This document shows positions 15,749 to 24,394 of a DNA stretch of 64,000 bases, piece by piece. Both the position numbers and the translations under genes were made by a program. The notes beneath the pieces were generated by a model. It was not told the origin of the DNA and ran no database searches. It was given only the letters and a program-made list of their open reading frames with translations. Position 1 is the first letter of the stretch. Every line of letters begins with the position of its first letter. This stretch comes from Verrucomicrobiia bacterium (GTDB taxonomy: Bacteria > Verrucomicrobiota > Verrucomicrobiia > Opitutales > Cerasicoccaceae): NCBI GenBank assembly GCA_030432235.1, contig JAUIHT010000005.1, positions 372,001 through 436,000 of the forward strand, read 5' to 3'.

Positions 15749-17080
15749 CTAGGTATCGCCGGGGGCGTCGAAGATGGTAAACATCAGCTCGGCGGAGGAG
15801 ACCACCTTGCCGTCGACGGAGCAGGTGCCTTCGGCCACGCCGATCTTCATGCCGCGCGATTTGACCAGCTTGACGTTGATGATGAGCTGGTCGCCGGGGA
15901 AGACCGCCTGGCGAAACTTCACCTTGTCGCAGCTCATGAAGAAGGCGAGCTTGTCCTCACTGCTAACCTGCCGGAGCATGAGGATGCCGGCGGCCTGCGC
16001 CATGGCCTCGATTTGCAGCACGCCGGGCATGACGGGCTGCCCCGGATAGTGCCCCTGGAAATACGGCTCGTTGATGGTGACATTCTTCAGCGCGGTGAGC
16101 TCCTTCGGGTCGGGAATCTCCAGCACGCGGTCGATGAGGATAAAGGGATAGCGGTGCGGCAGGGTGTCGAGCACACGGCGGATGTCCAACGAGGTCTCGT
16201 CCGATTTGACGAAGGCCGGGCCGCGGGCCTCCTTTTTCTTGGCGCTCTCGGGCTTCGCGAGGGACTTCTGGATGGCCTTGCAGAGCTCCACGTTGAGGCG
16301 GTGGCCGGTGCGCACGGCGATGATATGCGCCTTGAGCGGCTTGCCCAGCAGCATGACGTCCCCGATGATATCGAGCACCTTGTGGCGGGCGAACTCCTCC
16401 TTGAAGCGCAGGGGCTCCTTGGACATGATTTTGTCACCCTTGATGACGATGGCGGAGTCCAGGCTGCCGCCCTGGATTTTGCCCAGCTTGAGCAGCTCCT
16501 CGATGTCCTCGTAAATCGTAAAAGTGCGGGCGGGCGCGACCTGGGCCATGTAGGTCTCCGGGTCGATATCCAGCGAGATGTGCTGGGTGTGGATGCCGCG
16601 GTCGTCCGCGCTGGTGCAGGTTATCTTAAGCCCGTCGTGGGGCAACGCGATGAGCGAGCTGCTGCCGGAGGTGACCGAGATGGGCTCCTTGACCACGATA
16701 TACTCGCGCTCGGCGTCCTGCTCTACCGGTTCGGCCTCCTGAATGAGGTTCACGTAGCGCTTGGCGGAGCCGTCCAGAATGGGGGGCTCGGAGGCGTCCA
16801 TCTCAACCACCACGTTGTCGACGCCACAGCCGTGCAGCGCGCTCAGGACGTGCTCGATGGTGTGAATCTTCGTGTGGCCATCCGTAATGGTGGTATTGCG
16901 CACGACGTCGCTGACCAAATCCGCTGTCGGTTTGACTTCGGGCTTGCCGACGATGTCTACGCGCCGGAAAACGATGCCGGTGCCGGGCTCAGCGGGTTTG
17001 AGCGTAAGGGTGACTTCCTCGCCGGTGTGGAGAGCTTTGCCTTTGATGGTGGCGTCTCGTAGGATGCTGCGTTGCTTCAT
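15749..17080 (-). CDS. lpxC-fabZ: Bifunctional UDP-3-O-acyl-GlcNAc deacetylase / 3-hydroxyacyl-ACP dehydratase
   Basis: The fusion joins the committed lipid A step (LpxC, zinc deacetylase) to FabZ of fatty acid synthesis in one 443-residue protein. LpxC features: [13 protein letters not shown] near 13-25, [18 protein letters not shown] near residues 72-89 (zinc His), and [14 protein letters not shown] with [10 protein letters not shown] near 221-255 (second zinc site). FabZ features: [13 protein letters not shown] near 310-322 (catalytic His) and [20 protein letters not shown] (catalytic Glu). The start at 17080 ([14 protein letters not shown]) is preferred to a longer in-frame ATG. Such fusions are known in Bacteroidota and Verrucomicrobiota. 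Confidence 0.93.
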   Translation of the reverse strand: MKQRSILRDATIKGKALHTGEEVTLTLKPAEPGTGIVFRRVDIVGKPEVKPTADLVSDVVRNTTITDGHTKIHTIEHVLSALHGCGVDNVVVEMDASEPPILDGSAKRYVNLIQEAEPVEQDAEREYIVVKEPISVTSGSSSLIALPHDGLKITCTSADDRGIHTQHISLDIDPETYMAQVAPARTFTIYEDIEELLKLGKIQGGSLDSAIVIKGDKIMSKEPLRFKEEFARHKVLDIIGDVMLLGKPLKAHIIAVRTGHRLNVELCKAIQKSLAKPESAKKKEARGPAFVKSDETSLDIRRVLDTLPHRYPFILIDRVLEIPDPKELTALKNVTINEPYFQGHYPGQPVMPGVLQIEAMAQAAGILMLRQVSSEDKLAFFMSCDKVKFRQAVFPGDQLIINVKLVKSRGMKIGVAEGTCSVDGKVVSSAELMFTIFDAPGDT

Positions 17081-17143
17081 GCTTAGGGTTAAACGGGACA
17101 CCCTAGGCCGCCCGGCGTCAAAGTAAAGGGAGAATCGGGGGAG

Positions 17144-17326
17144 AGAAATGAAAGCAGAAAGATGAAAGATGAAATGGGGCGAACTGCTATGTGATAACGA
17201 AATGGAGTGCCGATCCTGGTTGGGTTGTTTTAGCCTGAAAATTCTCTTTCTTCATTATCGCACTTAAAATTCATCTCTCATCTTTCTGCTTTCTGCTTTC
17301 ATTTCCTCTCTTGGCTTTTTGCTTTT
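17144..17326. repeat. Inverted heptad-arm element F (unit AAAGATG/AAAGCAG)
   Basis: The left arm, 17144-17178, runs AGAAATG, AAAGCAG, AAAGATG, AAAGATG, AAATGGG. The right arm on the minus strand, from 17306 back to 17272, reads GGAAATG, AAAGCAG, AAAGCAG, AAAGATG, AGAGATG, with further related units to 17326. About 90 bases of unique sequence lie between. The element occupies most of the gap between the divergent lpxC-fabZ and phosphatase genes. Confidence 0.7.
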
Positions 17327-17358
17327 CGCGGGCGGCTTTTGCCCTTTTGCTCGTGTCC

Positions 17359-18546
17359 ATGGAAGCCCAACCCGCCGCCGCTGCGCCCAAACCCTCCGAC
17401 GTCGCCAAGCAGGCGGCCATTAAAGTGCTCATGGTCGACGACCAGGCCATGGTCTGCGAGGCCGTCCGCCGCATGCTGGCAGAGGAGGAGGGCATCGAGT
17501 TCCACAGCCTGACCGATCCAACCAAGGCCATCGAAACCGCCATGGAGATCAAGCCGACGGTCATCCTGCAGGACCTCGTCATGCCGGACGTGGACGGGCT
17601 AACCCTGGTGAAGTTTTTCCGCGCCAAGCCGGAGCTAAAGGAGGTGCCGATGATCGTGCTCTCTTCCAAGGAAGAGGCCGAGACGAAGAAAAAAGCCTTC
17701 GAGCTGGGCGCCAACGACTACATGGTCAAGCTGCCCGACCCCATGGAGGTCATCGCACGTATCCGCTACCACAGCAAGGGCTACACGAATTTGCTCCAAC
17801 GCAACGCCGCCCAGGCCGCCCTCCAGGCCGAGCTGGACGAGGCCGCCCGCTACGTTCAATCGCTGTTCCCGGAAAAAATCGACGAGGCTGTGGTCAAAAC
17901 CGACTGGGTTTTTATCTCCTCCACCGATTTGGCCGGAGACTCCTTCGGCTACTACTGGCTGGATGACGACACGTTTATCATTTACCTGCTCGATGTCTGC
18001 GGGCACGGCGTCGGCGCGGCCCTGCATTCCGTTTCCGCACTGAATGTCCTGCGTTCGCGCACGTTGCCGGGCGTCGACTTCAAGGACCCCGGCGCAGTGC
18101 TGTCCGGACTCAACGACGCCTTCGACATGGACAAGCACAACCAGATGTACTTCACCATGTGGTACGGGGTCTACAGCAAGAGCACCCGCCAGCTCAAGTT
18201 CGCCTCCGGTGGCCACCCACCCGCCGTGCTCGTACGCGACGGCAGCCACCAGACCCTTGCGACGCCCGGCATGGTCATCGGCGGCATGCCCGGTGTACCC
18301 TTCCCCAGCGACGAGGTCACGCTACAGCCCAACGATCTGCTCTACGTCTTCAGCGACGGCGTCTACGAAGTTGATTACGCCGACCGCGAAGGCATGATGA
18401 CCGAAGAGGAGTTCGCCGTGCAGCTCGAAAAACCCGCCGACGCCGGCCAGACCAAGGTCGACTCCATGGTCGCATTTGTCCGCAAGGCTCAGGGCAAGGA
18501 TGCTTTTGAGGACGACTACTCGCTCATGGAAATCGCCTTTAAGTAA
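17359..18546 (+). CDS. Response-regulator receiver fused to PP2C-type (SpoIIE/RsbU) phosphatase
   Basis: The N-terminal receiver domain has MVDDQ (D27-D28), phospho-acceptor Asp72 in LQDLVMPDVDG and Lys124. A coiled-coil linker near 140-165 (AAQAALQAELDEAA) follows. The SpoIIE-like phosphatase runs from about 185, with metal-site motifs DLAGDSFGYYW, LDVCGHGVGAALHS and ASGGHPPAVL, and a final EDDYSLMEIAF. It dephosphorylates Ser/Thr on a target protein, usually an anti-anti-sigma factor. Translation is set at 17359 because upstream codons lie in repeat element F. The gene downstream encodes an RsbW-like ATPase, so the two probably form a partner-switching module. Confidence 0.85.
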   Translation: MEAQPAAAAPKPSDVAKQAAIKVLMVDDQAMVCEAVRRMLAEEEGIEFHSLTDPTKAIETAMEIKPTVILQDLVMPDVDGLTLVKFFRAKPELKEVPMIVLSSKEEAETKKKAFELGANDYMVKLPDPMEVIARIRYHSKGYTNLLQRNAAQAALQAELDEAARYVQSLFPEKIDEAVVKTDWVFISSTDLAGDSFGYYWLDDDTFIIYLLDVCGHGVGAALHSVSALNVLRSRTLPGVDFKDPGAVLSGLNDAFDMDKHNQMYFTMWYGVYSKSTRQLKFASGGHPPAVLVRDGSHQTLATPGMVIGGMPGVPFPSDEVTLQPNDLLYVFSDGVYEVDYADREGMMTEEEFAVQLEKPADAGQTKVDSMVAFVRKAQGKDAFEDDYSLMEIAFK

Positions 18547-18586
18547 GCGTAAAACCCCGCCGATACCACTTTTCTCTCCCTCTCCC

Positions 18587-19018
18587 ATGGAATTCAAATA
18601 CCACCACGATCTCAAGGAGCTGTCCAAACTGGCTGAAGACCTCGAAAACTTCGGCGAATCCCACGACATCCATCCGGGGATTATGCACTGCTTTAACCTC
18701 TGCCTCGACGAGGTCCTGACCAATATCATCTCCTACGGCTACGACGAGGGTCCCGATGAGCACGCCGCCCATTTGGAGCTGTCCCTCGACGAAGGCACTC
18801 TGACCGCCGTCATCAGTGACCAGGGCAAACCCTTCAACCCCCTTGAAGAAGCCCCCGAACCCGATCTCGAAGCCGAGCTTGAAGACCGAGAAATCGGAGG
18901 CCTGGGCATCCACTTCTGCAAGCAGATGATGGACAGTCTGGAATATAAGCGCGAGGGCAACTGGAACATCCTCAGCCTGTCCAAGTCCGCCGAGATGCCC
19001 GCCCTGCCGGAGGATTAA
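18587..19018 (+). CDS. Anti-sigma-factor-like ATP-binding protein (RsbW/HATPase_c)
   Basis: The 143-residue protein carries GHKL ATPase boxes. The N box is CFNLCLDEVLTNIISYGYD near 35-53, the G1 box ISDQGKPFNPLEEAPEPD near 77-94 and the G2-type box REIGGLGIHFCKQMMD near 102-117. It lacks a sensor or phospho-acceptor domain, as in RsbW/SpoIIAB kinases, which phosphorylate anti-anti-sigma factors and bind sigma factors. It starts 40 bases after the phosphatase gene. No STAS-domain partner or sigma factor lies nearby. It converges on the amide hydrolase gene, sharing TTAA. Confidence 0.85.
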   Translation: MEFKYHHDLKELSKLAEDLENFGESHDIHPGIMHCFNLCLDEVLTNIISYGYDEGPDEHAAHLELSLDEGTLTAVISDQGKPFNPLEEAPEPDLEAELEDREIGGLGIHFCKQMMDSLEYKREGNWNILSLSKSAEMPALPED

Positions 19019-20061
19019 TGCTTTACCTCGTCAGCCGGCTTGAACAAGTCGCTGACGTCACCGGCGAGCGTGGGCACGCGCGGGTTTAGCGCCAGCACGG
19101 GCTGGCCTTCGTCGAAGTTGAGCTTGTCCAGGTCCACCCAGATGACGTTCGGGTGCAGCACCCAGTGGAAGTAGTAAACCTTGTCCGTCAGGTCCGCGAT
19201 GGAGGTCCACCAGGTCGGGTAAACCCCGCCGCCGTAGGGAGCGCCAAAGGGCACCTCGATGTTGCCGATGATGCCGTTAATATTGCCTGCGGCGGTCTCG
19301 CTGTTGTCCGTCTTGGGCAGGTACTTCAGGTAGTAGCTGGCGCGGACAAAGCGGTCTTCCGATGACACCGTTCCGGGCAGCGGTTTGTCCCCACCGAAGC
19401 CCTCGTAGTTTTTCAAATTCTTAATCTGGTCCTGGTAAACCGGATCGTTGGTCATGACGCAATACTGCCGGCCGTGGTGAATATGCACCTTGCCATCGTA
19501 AACCTCGAAGATGGCGGAATCACCGCTGGGGTCTTCGATTGCCATGTGGGTACCGAGGATTTTGCCCTTGATGTCGACGGGAGCGATGCGGATGCCCTTC
19601 ATGCCCTCTACGGCCTCCTCCACCGTAGCGAAGTTGTCCAGGATGTAACGTACCCAGCGCAGGAAGCTGACCGACGGACGGCCGTCCGCCTCCGGATACT
19701 GGGTCGCCTCCAGGTAAAGCATGTGTGCGGTGAGGCCCTTTTCGTTCATGCCGTCACTGGCGCCGTCTGCGGTAAAGTCGTAGCCCAGCTTTTGTGCAAA
19801 GCCGATGATGCTGATGTCGAGGCTGCCGTACTTGGAAGTCCAGGTGGCCGCGTCCTCGACCTTGCCACCATTCATCTCGATGCCGCGCGGGTTGACAAAG
19901 AGCCAGTCCTCGAAGCTGAACTCCCAGTCCATCGAACGGGCGGTGGTAACGATGTCGCCATTGGTGTTCCACAAGACGCGCGAGCAGGCCTGCGATACGG
20001 GCACTGCCGCAAAGGCGAAGCATGAGGTGATAACGAGGTAGGAAAGGGTTCGGTAATGCAT
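19015..20061 (-). CDS. Secreted linear amide C-N hydrolase (choloylglycine/penicillin V acylase family)
   Basis: An Ntn-hydrolase of about 348 residues. The start at 20061 gives a signal peptide ending SQA, so cleavage would expose Cys26 (ACSRVLWNTNGDIVTTARS), the family's N-terminal nucleophile. Arg and Asp of TARSMDW and the NEKGL segment (GMNEKGLTAHML) are also conserved-type positions. Substrates in the family are bile salts, penicillin V or N-acyl homoserine lactones; which applies here cannot be told. A longer reading frame upstream to 20250 would run into the M16 gene and is unlikely. Confidence 0.85.
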   Translation of the reverse strand: MHYRTLSYLVITSCFAFAAVPVSQACSRVLWNTNGDIVTTARSMDWEFSFEDWLFVNPRGIEMNGGKVEDAATWTSKYGSLDISIIGFAQKLGYDFTADGASDGMNEKGLTAHMLYLEATQYPEADGRPSVSFLRWVRYILDNFATVEEAVEGMKGIRIAPVDIKGKILGTHMAIEDPSGDSAIFEVYDGKVHIHHGRQYCVMTNDPVYQDQIKNLKNYEGFGGDKPLPGTVSSEDRFVRASYYLKYLPKTDNSETAAGNINGIIGNIEVPFGAPYGGGVYPTWWTSIADLTDKVYYFHWVLHPNVIWVDLDKLNFDEGQPVLALNPRVPTLAGDVSDLFKPADEVKH

Positions 20062-20094
20062 GGCTCTTATATAATGGGGTTCTTCGAAATAGTA

Positions 20095-20108
20095 CCTTCT
20101 TAAGAAGG
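20095..20108. promoter_or_regulatory. Palindrome upstream of the amide hydrolase gene
   Basis: CCTTCTTAAGAAGG is a perfect 14-base palindrome, 33 bases before the start codon at 20061. A TATATAAG stretch between it and the start, read on the minus strand, could be the -10 region. It may be a repressor site; the protein is unknown. Confidence 0.35.
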
Positions 20109-20140
20109 AAAACCAAACAAATTCTAATAAGCAACGAGTT

Positions 20141-22705
20141 TTAGCAGGTTCCTTCCGGGCCGACAATATAGCCGACGGCGCGGGCGGGGTCGAAGAGTTT
20201 GCGGGCGTGAGCAACGAGGCGCTCCGGGGTGACGTCGGCGAGGCGTGCATCGTAGTCCTGCCAGGCGTTGGCGGAGTAGCCGTAAAGGACGTTCAGCGCG
20301 GCTTGCATGGCGCGTGAACCGGGGGCCTGCAGGCTTTGGCGTTTGCGCACAGACAGGCGTCGCAGGCAGTGCGCCACTTCGTCCTTTTCAAACTGCCCCG
20401 CGCAGACACGCTCAATCTCCTTCAGGATTTCATCGCGCACCTGCGAAGCCGTAGACGGCTGCGTCCCGGCGTAGAAGGTAAACATGCCACAGTCCAGCCC
20501 CGGCATGCGCCCGGAGGCGACGTAGTAGGCCAAGCCGCGCTCTTCGCGCACACGGTTGAAGAGCACCGACGACATGCCGCTGAACAGCTCGTCCAAAACC
20601 TCGCTTAAAAGGTGGTCCTCGTGGTGAACGCCTACGTCCGGATAGGCGCGCAGCACCACTGCCTGCTCGCGGTCGAGTGTTTCGGAAATCTCGTTGGCGA
20701 CGGGGCCTGCGAAAGGCGCGGGCTCGCTCCCCTGCCCTGACGGCAGCTTGGACATAATCTCCGCGCACTTGGCCGCAGTCAGAGCCTCGTCGTATTGGCC
20801 GCTAACCGCCAGCACGCACGACGGTCCGATCAACTGCGCGGCACGCGTAGCCTCGATGTCCGCCGGGGTAAGCTTCTCCAGTTGCTCAATCTCACCCAGG
20901 TAATCGACGCCGTAGGGATGCTCGCCAAAGAAATGCTTACGCAGGCGACGCCGGGCGTAGTCCAGCACCTCGTCGTTATCTTCGCGGATGGATGCGATTT
21001 GGCCGTCACGCTCAACGACGAAGGAGTTTTTATCGATGCGTGGGTGGAGTAAAGCTTGCTCCAGAATATCCAAAGCCAGCGGAAGGTCGTCCGGCAGCAC
21101 CTCGATACTGAAGCCGAAGGTGTTGTTGCCCGCAAATTCGTGGAAGGTCGCGCCGGCGGACTCCACCGCCTCAGCCACCTGTCGTGCCGTACGCTTGACC
21201 GTATCGCGGGTCAAGAGCGTGGCCAGGACACCCGTCACGCCGCGCTGTTCAGCGGGCTCGCGAATGGGGCCGCCGAGGCAGACGAAGCGCAGGTGCGCTT
21301 TGGGGAGATTGCCGCCGGGTTGCATGAGCAGGCGTGCGCCGTTGGTGAAGGTTTCCTCAGAGAAATCCGCCGCAGTCGTCTCAGTGGCCGCTTCCGCAGA
21401 GGCGGCTTCCTGCGAAGTGGCTTTTTCCAGAGAGACGGCGGTCTGGCGCTCGGGCAACAGATAGGCCTCTGCCACGCGGTTGAGCGCGGCAGGCTCGATG
21501 CGCGCCAACAGGTCCAGGTGACGCTTGGGGTAATCCAGGTCTCCCAATACGACCTCCGCCGCGCCCAGACGAGCTGCCTGGCCGCTCATGGATTTGCGGC
21601 TGTTGACCTCGCTGACCATGGCCTGGCGGACTGCCTTGGCCACCACTGCGCCGTCGAAGGCCTCGGTGCGGGCGAAGTCGAAAATCTCCTGCACGGCTGC
21701 CTCGACCTCGGCTCTCTTGCCGGTATCACAAACGTAGCTGACCCACAACAGCCCCTCCGCGCCGGGCGTCCAGCAGGAGGCGTCGATGTGGTGGACGAGC
21801 TTGCGCTCCTCGCGCAGGCTTTGCCACAGATGCGAGCTCTGCCCATGCCCGAGGACGTGCGCGAGCACCTCCAGCGCGGGCAGGTCACGGTGTCCGAGCC
21901 CGGGAATACGATAGCCGAGGATGCCACGCTCGATTTGGAAGTCCCCAAAAACGCGCTCCTGGCGCGGGGCAAGCTGACGCGGCTCAGTCTGGACCAGGGA
22001 CGTAGGACAAAAGCCGCGCGCAACACCGCTGAAATGCTTTTCCGCCAGGGCCCGGGCTTCCTCCAGCGTAAGGGCGCCACAGATGATGAGCGTGGCGTTG
22101 TTGGGCACGTAGCGCTCGCGGTAGTAAGCGCGCAGATCCTCCGCGGTAACCTTTTCAAAAAGCTCGCGCCAACCGATGACCGGATGCTGGTAGGGATGCC
22201 GCCGAAAGCAGGTACGTGCAAAGGCATGGAAAAGCTTTCGGTCGGGATCGTCTTCGCCCATGGCGATTTCCCGCAGGATGACGTCGCGCTCGGTGGCAAA
22301 ACCGTCGTCAACCAGGGAGGCATGAAAGCACATGTCCGCGAGGATATCAGCGGTCTCTTCGAGGCTCTCCTGCGGGGTGTCGATGTAATAGACCGTGCGG
22401 TCGTAAGTCGTGTAGGCGTTGATGTAGGCCCCGGCAGCATGGACCTCCCGACTGATGTCCAGCGGGCCGCGTCGCGCCGTGCCTTTGAAAAGCATGTGCT
22501 CGAGAAAGTGCGACAGCCCCGCGCCCAGCCATTGGCACTCGTGGATGCTGCCGGTCTTCACCCAAACCTGCACCGAGGCCAGCTTGGCCGAAAAATCCGG
22601 CTGATGGACGACCGTCAGGCCGTTGGGCAGGACGAAGCGGTTGGCTTTCGTCCCGGCAAGATCGTCCTTCACGGCGTTGACAGGCTCGCTTTTGGTATTT
22701 GGCAT
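20141..22705 (-). CDS. M16 family zinc metallopeptidase, two fused halves
   Basis: An 854-residue peptidase with two M16 repeats, as in fused mitochondrial-processing-peptidase/PqqL-type enzymes. The N-terminal half is active: GLSHFLEHMLFKGT gives the inverted zinc motif H-x-x-E-H near residues 64-68. The third ligand Glu lies in ERDVILREIAMGED about 75 residues later. The C-terminal half (from about 440) lacks HxxEH but retains the R/Y motif region (FNRVREERGLAYYVASG). No signal peptide is visible. The end of the gene is only 79 bases from the start of the amide hydrolase gene on the same strand. Substrate unknown. Confidence 0.88.
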   Translation of the reverse strand: MPNTKSEPVNAVKDDLAGTKANRFVLPNGLTVVHQPDFSAKLASVQVWVKTGSIHECQWLGAGLSHFLEHMLFKGTARRGPLDISREVHAAGAYINAYTTYDRTVYYIDTPQESLEETADILADMCFHASLVDDGFATERDVILREIAMGEDDPDRKLFHAFARTCFRRHPYQHPVIGWRELFEKVTAEDLRAYYRERYVPNNATLIICGALTLEEARALAEKHFSGVARGFCPTSLVQTEPRQLAPRQERVFGDFQIERGILGYRIPGLGHRDLPALEVLAHVLGHGQSSHLWQSLREERKLVHHIDASCWTPGAEGLLWVSYVCDTGKRAEVEAAVQEIFDFARTEAFDGAVVAKAVRQAMVSEVNSRKSMSGQAARLGAAEVVLGDLDYPKRHLDLLARIEPAALNRVAEAYLLPERQTAVSLEKATSQEAASAEAATETTAADFSEETFTNGARLLMQPGGNLPKAHLRFVCLGGPIREPAEQRGVTGVLATLLTRDTVKRTARQVAEAVESAGATFHEFAGNNTFGFSIEVLPDDLPLALDILEQALLHPRIDKNSFVVERDGQIASIREDNDEVLDYARRRLRKHFFGEHPYGVDYLGEIEQLEKLTPADIEATRAAQLIGPSCVLAVSGQYDEALTAAKCAEIMSKLPSGQGSEPAPFAGPVANEISETLDREQAVVLRAYPDVGVHHEDHLLSEVLDELFSGMSSVLFNRVREERGLAYYVASGRMPGLDCGMFTFYAGTQPSTASQVRDEILKEIERVCAGQFEKDEVAHCLRRLSVRKRQSLQAPGSRAMQAALNVLYGYSANAWQDYDARLADVTPERLVAHARKLFDPARAVGYIVGPEGTC

Positions 22706-22773
22706 TCCATCAGTGAGTGAAATGCCGGTGCCCTTTTCAAGGCTTGATATTGCAGGTACTGTTTAAAAATCGC

Positions 22774-23793
22774 ATGAGATCATCCTCTCCCAGCAGGCAA
22801 AAACGGCTACCCGGCATTGATGTCGTACGGCTCATCGGGGCCTTTGGGGTGATTGTCATCCATCTGTCGCCGTCCACGGTTGCGGCAGAGCGTTTCAGCC
22901 TTGGATTTCAGGTTTTTTGCGTTCCCTTTTTCGCACTCATCTCCCTGTATTTCCTCGTCCCTAAGGCCAGGGACACCACTCGTCCGGTAGGTAATGCCAT
23001 CGCATGGGATCGCATACTGGTGCCCTATCTGATTTGGAGCACGCTTTACCTGCTCATGCGCCTGGTCAAGGCACGCCTCACCGGGGAAGCCTTGACGCTG
23101 GATTGGATTTCGGTGCTGTTTGCCGGCTCGGCGGCGGTCCACCTGTATTTCCTGCCCTGGCTACTTTACTTACAGCTCATCCTGGTGGCGCTGGTCCGTA
23201 CAGGAACCGGCCTCCGCGAAGGCAAGCTCCGCTGGCAGCCGTTGGCGATTCTATTCGGGTGCCTCGCCTATCACCTTCTGATGAGGCAAATGGGGTATCG
23301 GGACATCAGCAGTAATTTTGGCCTGTCGCTCGTCTACTGTCTGCTGGCCTGGCTGCTGTTCGCGCTGGCGCAACGCCCGGCTTGGCTGCGCTTCGCCCTC
23401 CCGGCAGGTGCTCTATTATTAGTCACGGCGCAGGCATGGGAAAGCACACAGACCGCCTATACCACGCCGACTCACCTGATGTTGTTGGCCGGCTTTGCAG
23501 CGGCGCTCCTTGCACGAGGCCTGCCAGGCTGGGAGTCCGGCAGCCGTATGACAAAGCTGCTGAGCACCTATTACGGCATATACCTCATCCACTTCGGCTG
23601 GCTGGAGGTCCTTGAATTCTCCGCCGCAAAAGCCGGGGTGAACCTCGCCCCTTATTCCGTGCCTTTGACTCTGGCCGTGGCAGCCGTCGTCTTCATTGCT
23701 TCGCTGGCGTCTGTCCTGCTGATTCGAAAAAGTACCCTGCTCGCCTACTTGCTGTTGGGCGAAGGCCGCTCACCTCTGACACGAAAGAATTGA
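22774..23793 (+). CDS. Membrane acyltransferase family 3 protein
   Basis: About 339 residues with roughly ten transmembrane segments. The N-terminal KRLPGIDVVRLIGAFGVIVIHL has the acyltransferase-3 signature, with the catalytic-type His in the first helix. Such proteins O-acetylate or acylate cell-surface polysaccharides or lipids. The C-terminal YYGIYLIHFGWLEVLE is also typical of the family. The start at 22774 is preferred; a GTG at 22717 would add 19 residues of no clear value. It is divergent from the M16 peptidase gene. Substrate unknown. Confidence 0.8.
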   Translation: MRSSSPSRQKRLPGIDVVRLIGAFGVIVIHLSPSTVAAERFSLGFQVFCVPFFALISLYFLVPKARDTTRPVGNAIAWDRILVPYLIWSTLYLLMRLVKARLTGEALTLDWISVLFAGSAAVHLYFLPWLLYLQLILVALVRTGTGLREGKLRWQPLAILFGCLAYHLLMRQMGYRDISSNFGLSLVYCLLAWLLFALAQRPAWLRFALPAGALLLVTAQAWESTQTAYTTPTHLMLLAGFAAALLARGLPGWESGSRMTKLLSTYYGIYLIHFGWLEVLEFSAAKAGVNLAPYSVPLTLAVAAVVFIASLASVLLIRKSTLLAYLLLGEGRSPLTRKN

Positions 23794-23827
23794 ATCACTC
23801 GCTAATGCCGCGTCAGCCGCTCGTATC

Positions 23828-24232
23828 TCAGTTCTGTTCGCCAGCACGTTTTTGGGGTTGGAACGGTTTTTTAAAAGCCTCTTCGAAATCGTAGCCGCCG
23901 GAGAAGTCCTCGCGCTTGTCACTCTCGGTTTTGCCGAGCACACCCGCCTCGACGAGGTTGAAGACGATGTCGCCGATGTCCTCGCAACGCTTCACTCCCC
24001 AGGTGTCCAGCAGGGTGAAGGCCATGGGCCCGTATTGATCGAGCGCGAACTCACGGATGCCGCTGAGCAGCTCCGGGCCGGTCACGTGGTTGCTGGCGCG
24101 CTCGGGAGAGTCCTTAAGCTGCTTAATGGTGTGGTCCAAGCCCTGACGCACGAAAAAATACGCCCCCTTGTCAAAACGGGCGTCTTCCTTGCGAATGTCT
24201 TCGACGACCTGCGCGAAATTATTGGAGGACAT
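23828..24232 (-). CDS. Minf_1886 family (Planctomycetes/Verrucomicrobia conserved) protein
   Basis: About 134 residues with the conserved pattern NFAQVVEDIRKEDARFD, GAYFFVRQGLDHTIK, HVTGPELLSGIREFALDQYG and GVKRCEDIGDIVFNLVEAG. This is a family I know as restricted mainly to Planctomycetes and Verrucomicrobia, with no assigned function. There is no signal peptide or membrane segment, so it is cytoplasmic. The start at 24232 (MSSNNFAQ) is preferred to an ATG ten codons earlier. It supports the phylum placement of the window. Confidence 0.8.
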   Translation of the reverse strand: MSSNNFAQVVEDIRKEDARFDKGAYFFVRQGLDHTIKQLKDSPERASNHVTGPELLSGIREFALDQYGPMAFTLLDTWGVKRCEDIGDIVFNLVEAGVLGKTESDKREDFSGGYDFEEAFKKPFQPQKRAGEQN

Positions 24233-24331
24233 AAGAAGTAGTGAACCAGAATCGCCCGACAAAGAAAGAAAATTGCGCCCCGCTTTAACCGCCTGCCATT
24301 GACAGAAGACTCACAACATTTTACCCAAATA

Positions 24332-24348
24332 GATACGGTAACCGTATC
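24332..24348. promoter_or_regulatory. 17-base palindromic operator upstream of the pepsin-like gene
   Basis: GATACGGT-A-ACCGTATC is a perfect 8+1+8 inverted repeat, 46 bases before the start codon at 24395. It may bind a dimeric regulator; which one is unknown. Confidence 0.5.
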
Positions 24349-24394
24349 CACGGATATAACCGGCCAATCTTATATTCCCTCAACCAAACTTACC

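Noticed and set aside
15413-17062. A 549-codon open frame on the plus strand
   Set aside because: It is antisense to lpxC-fabZ, whose catalytic motifs are intact; GC-rich codon bias produces such shadows.
21056-22720. A 554-codon open frame on the plus strand
   Set aside because: It is antisense to the M16 peptidase with its HxxEH motif; no domain or signal peptide is visible.
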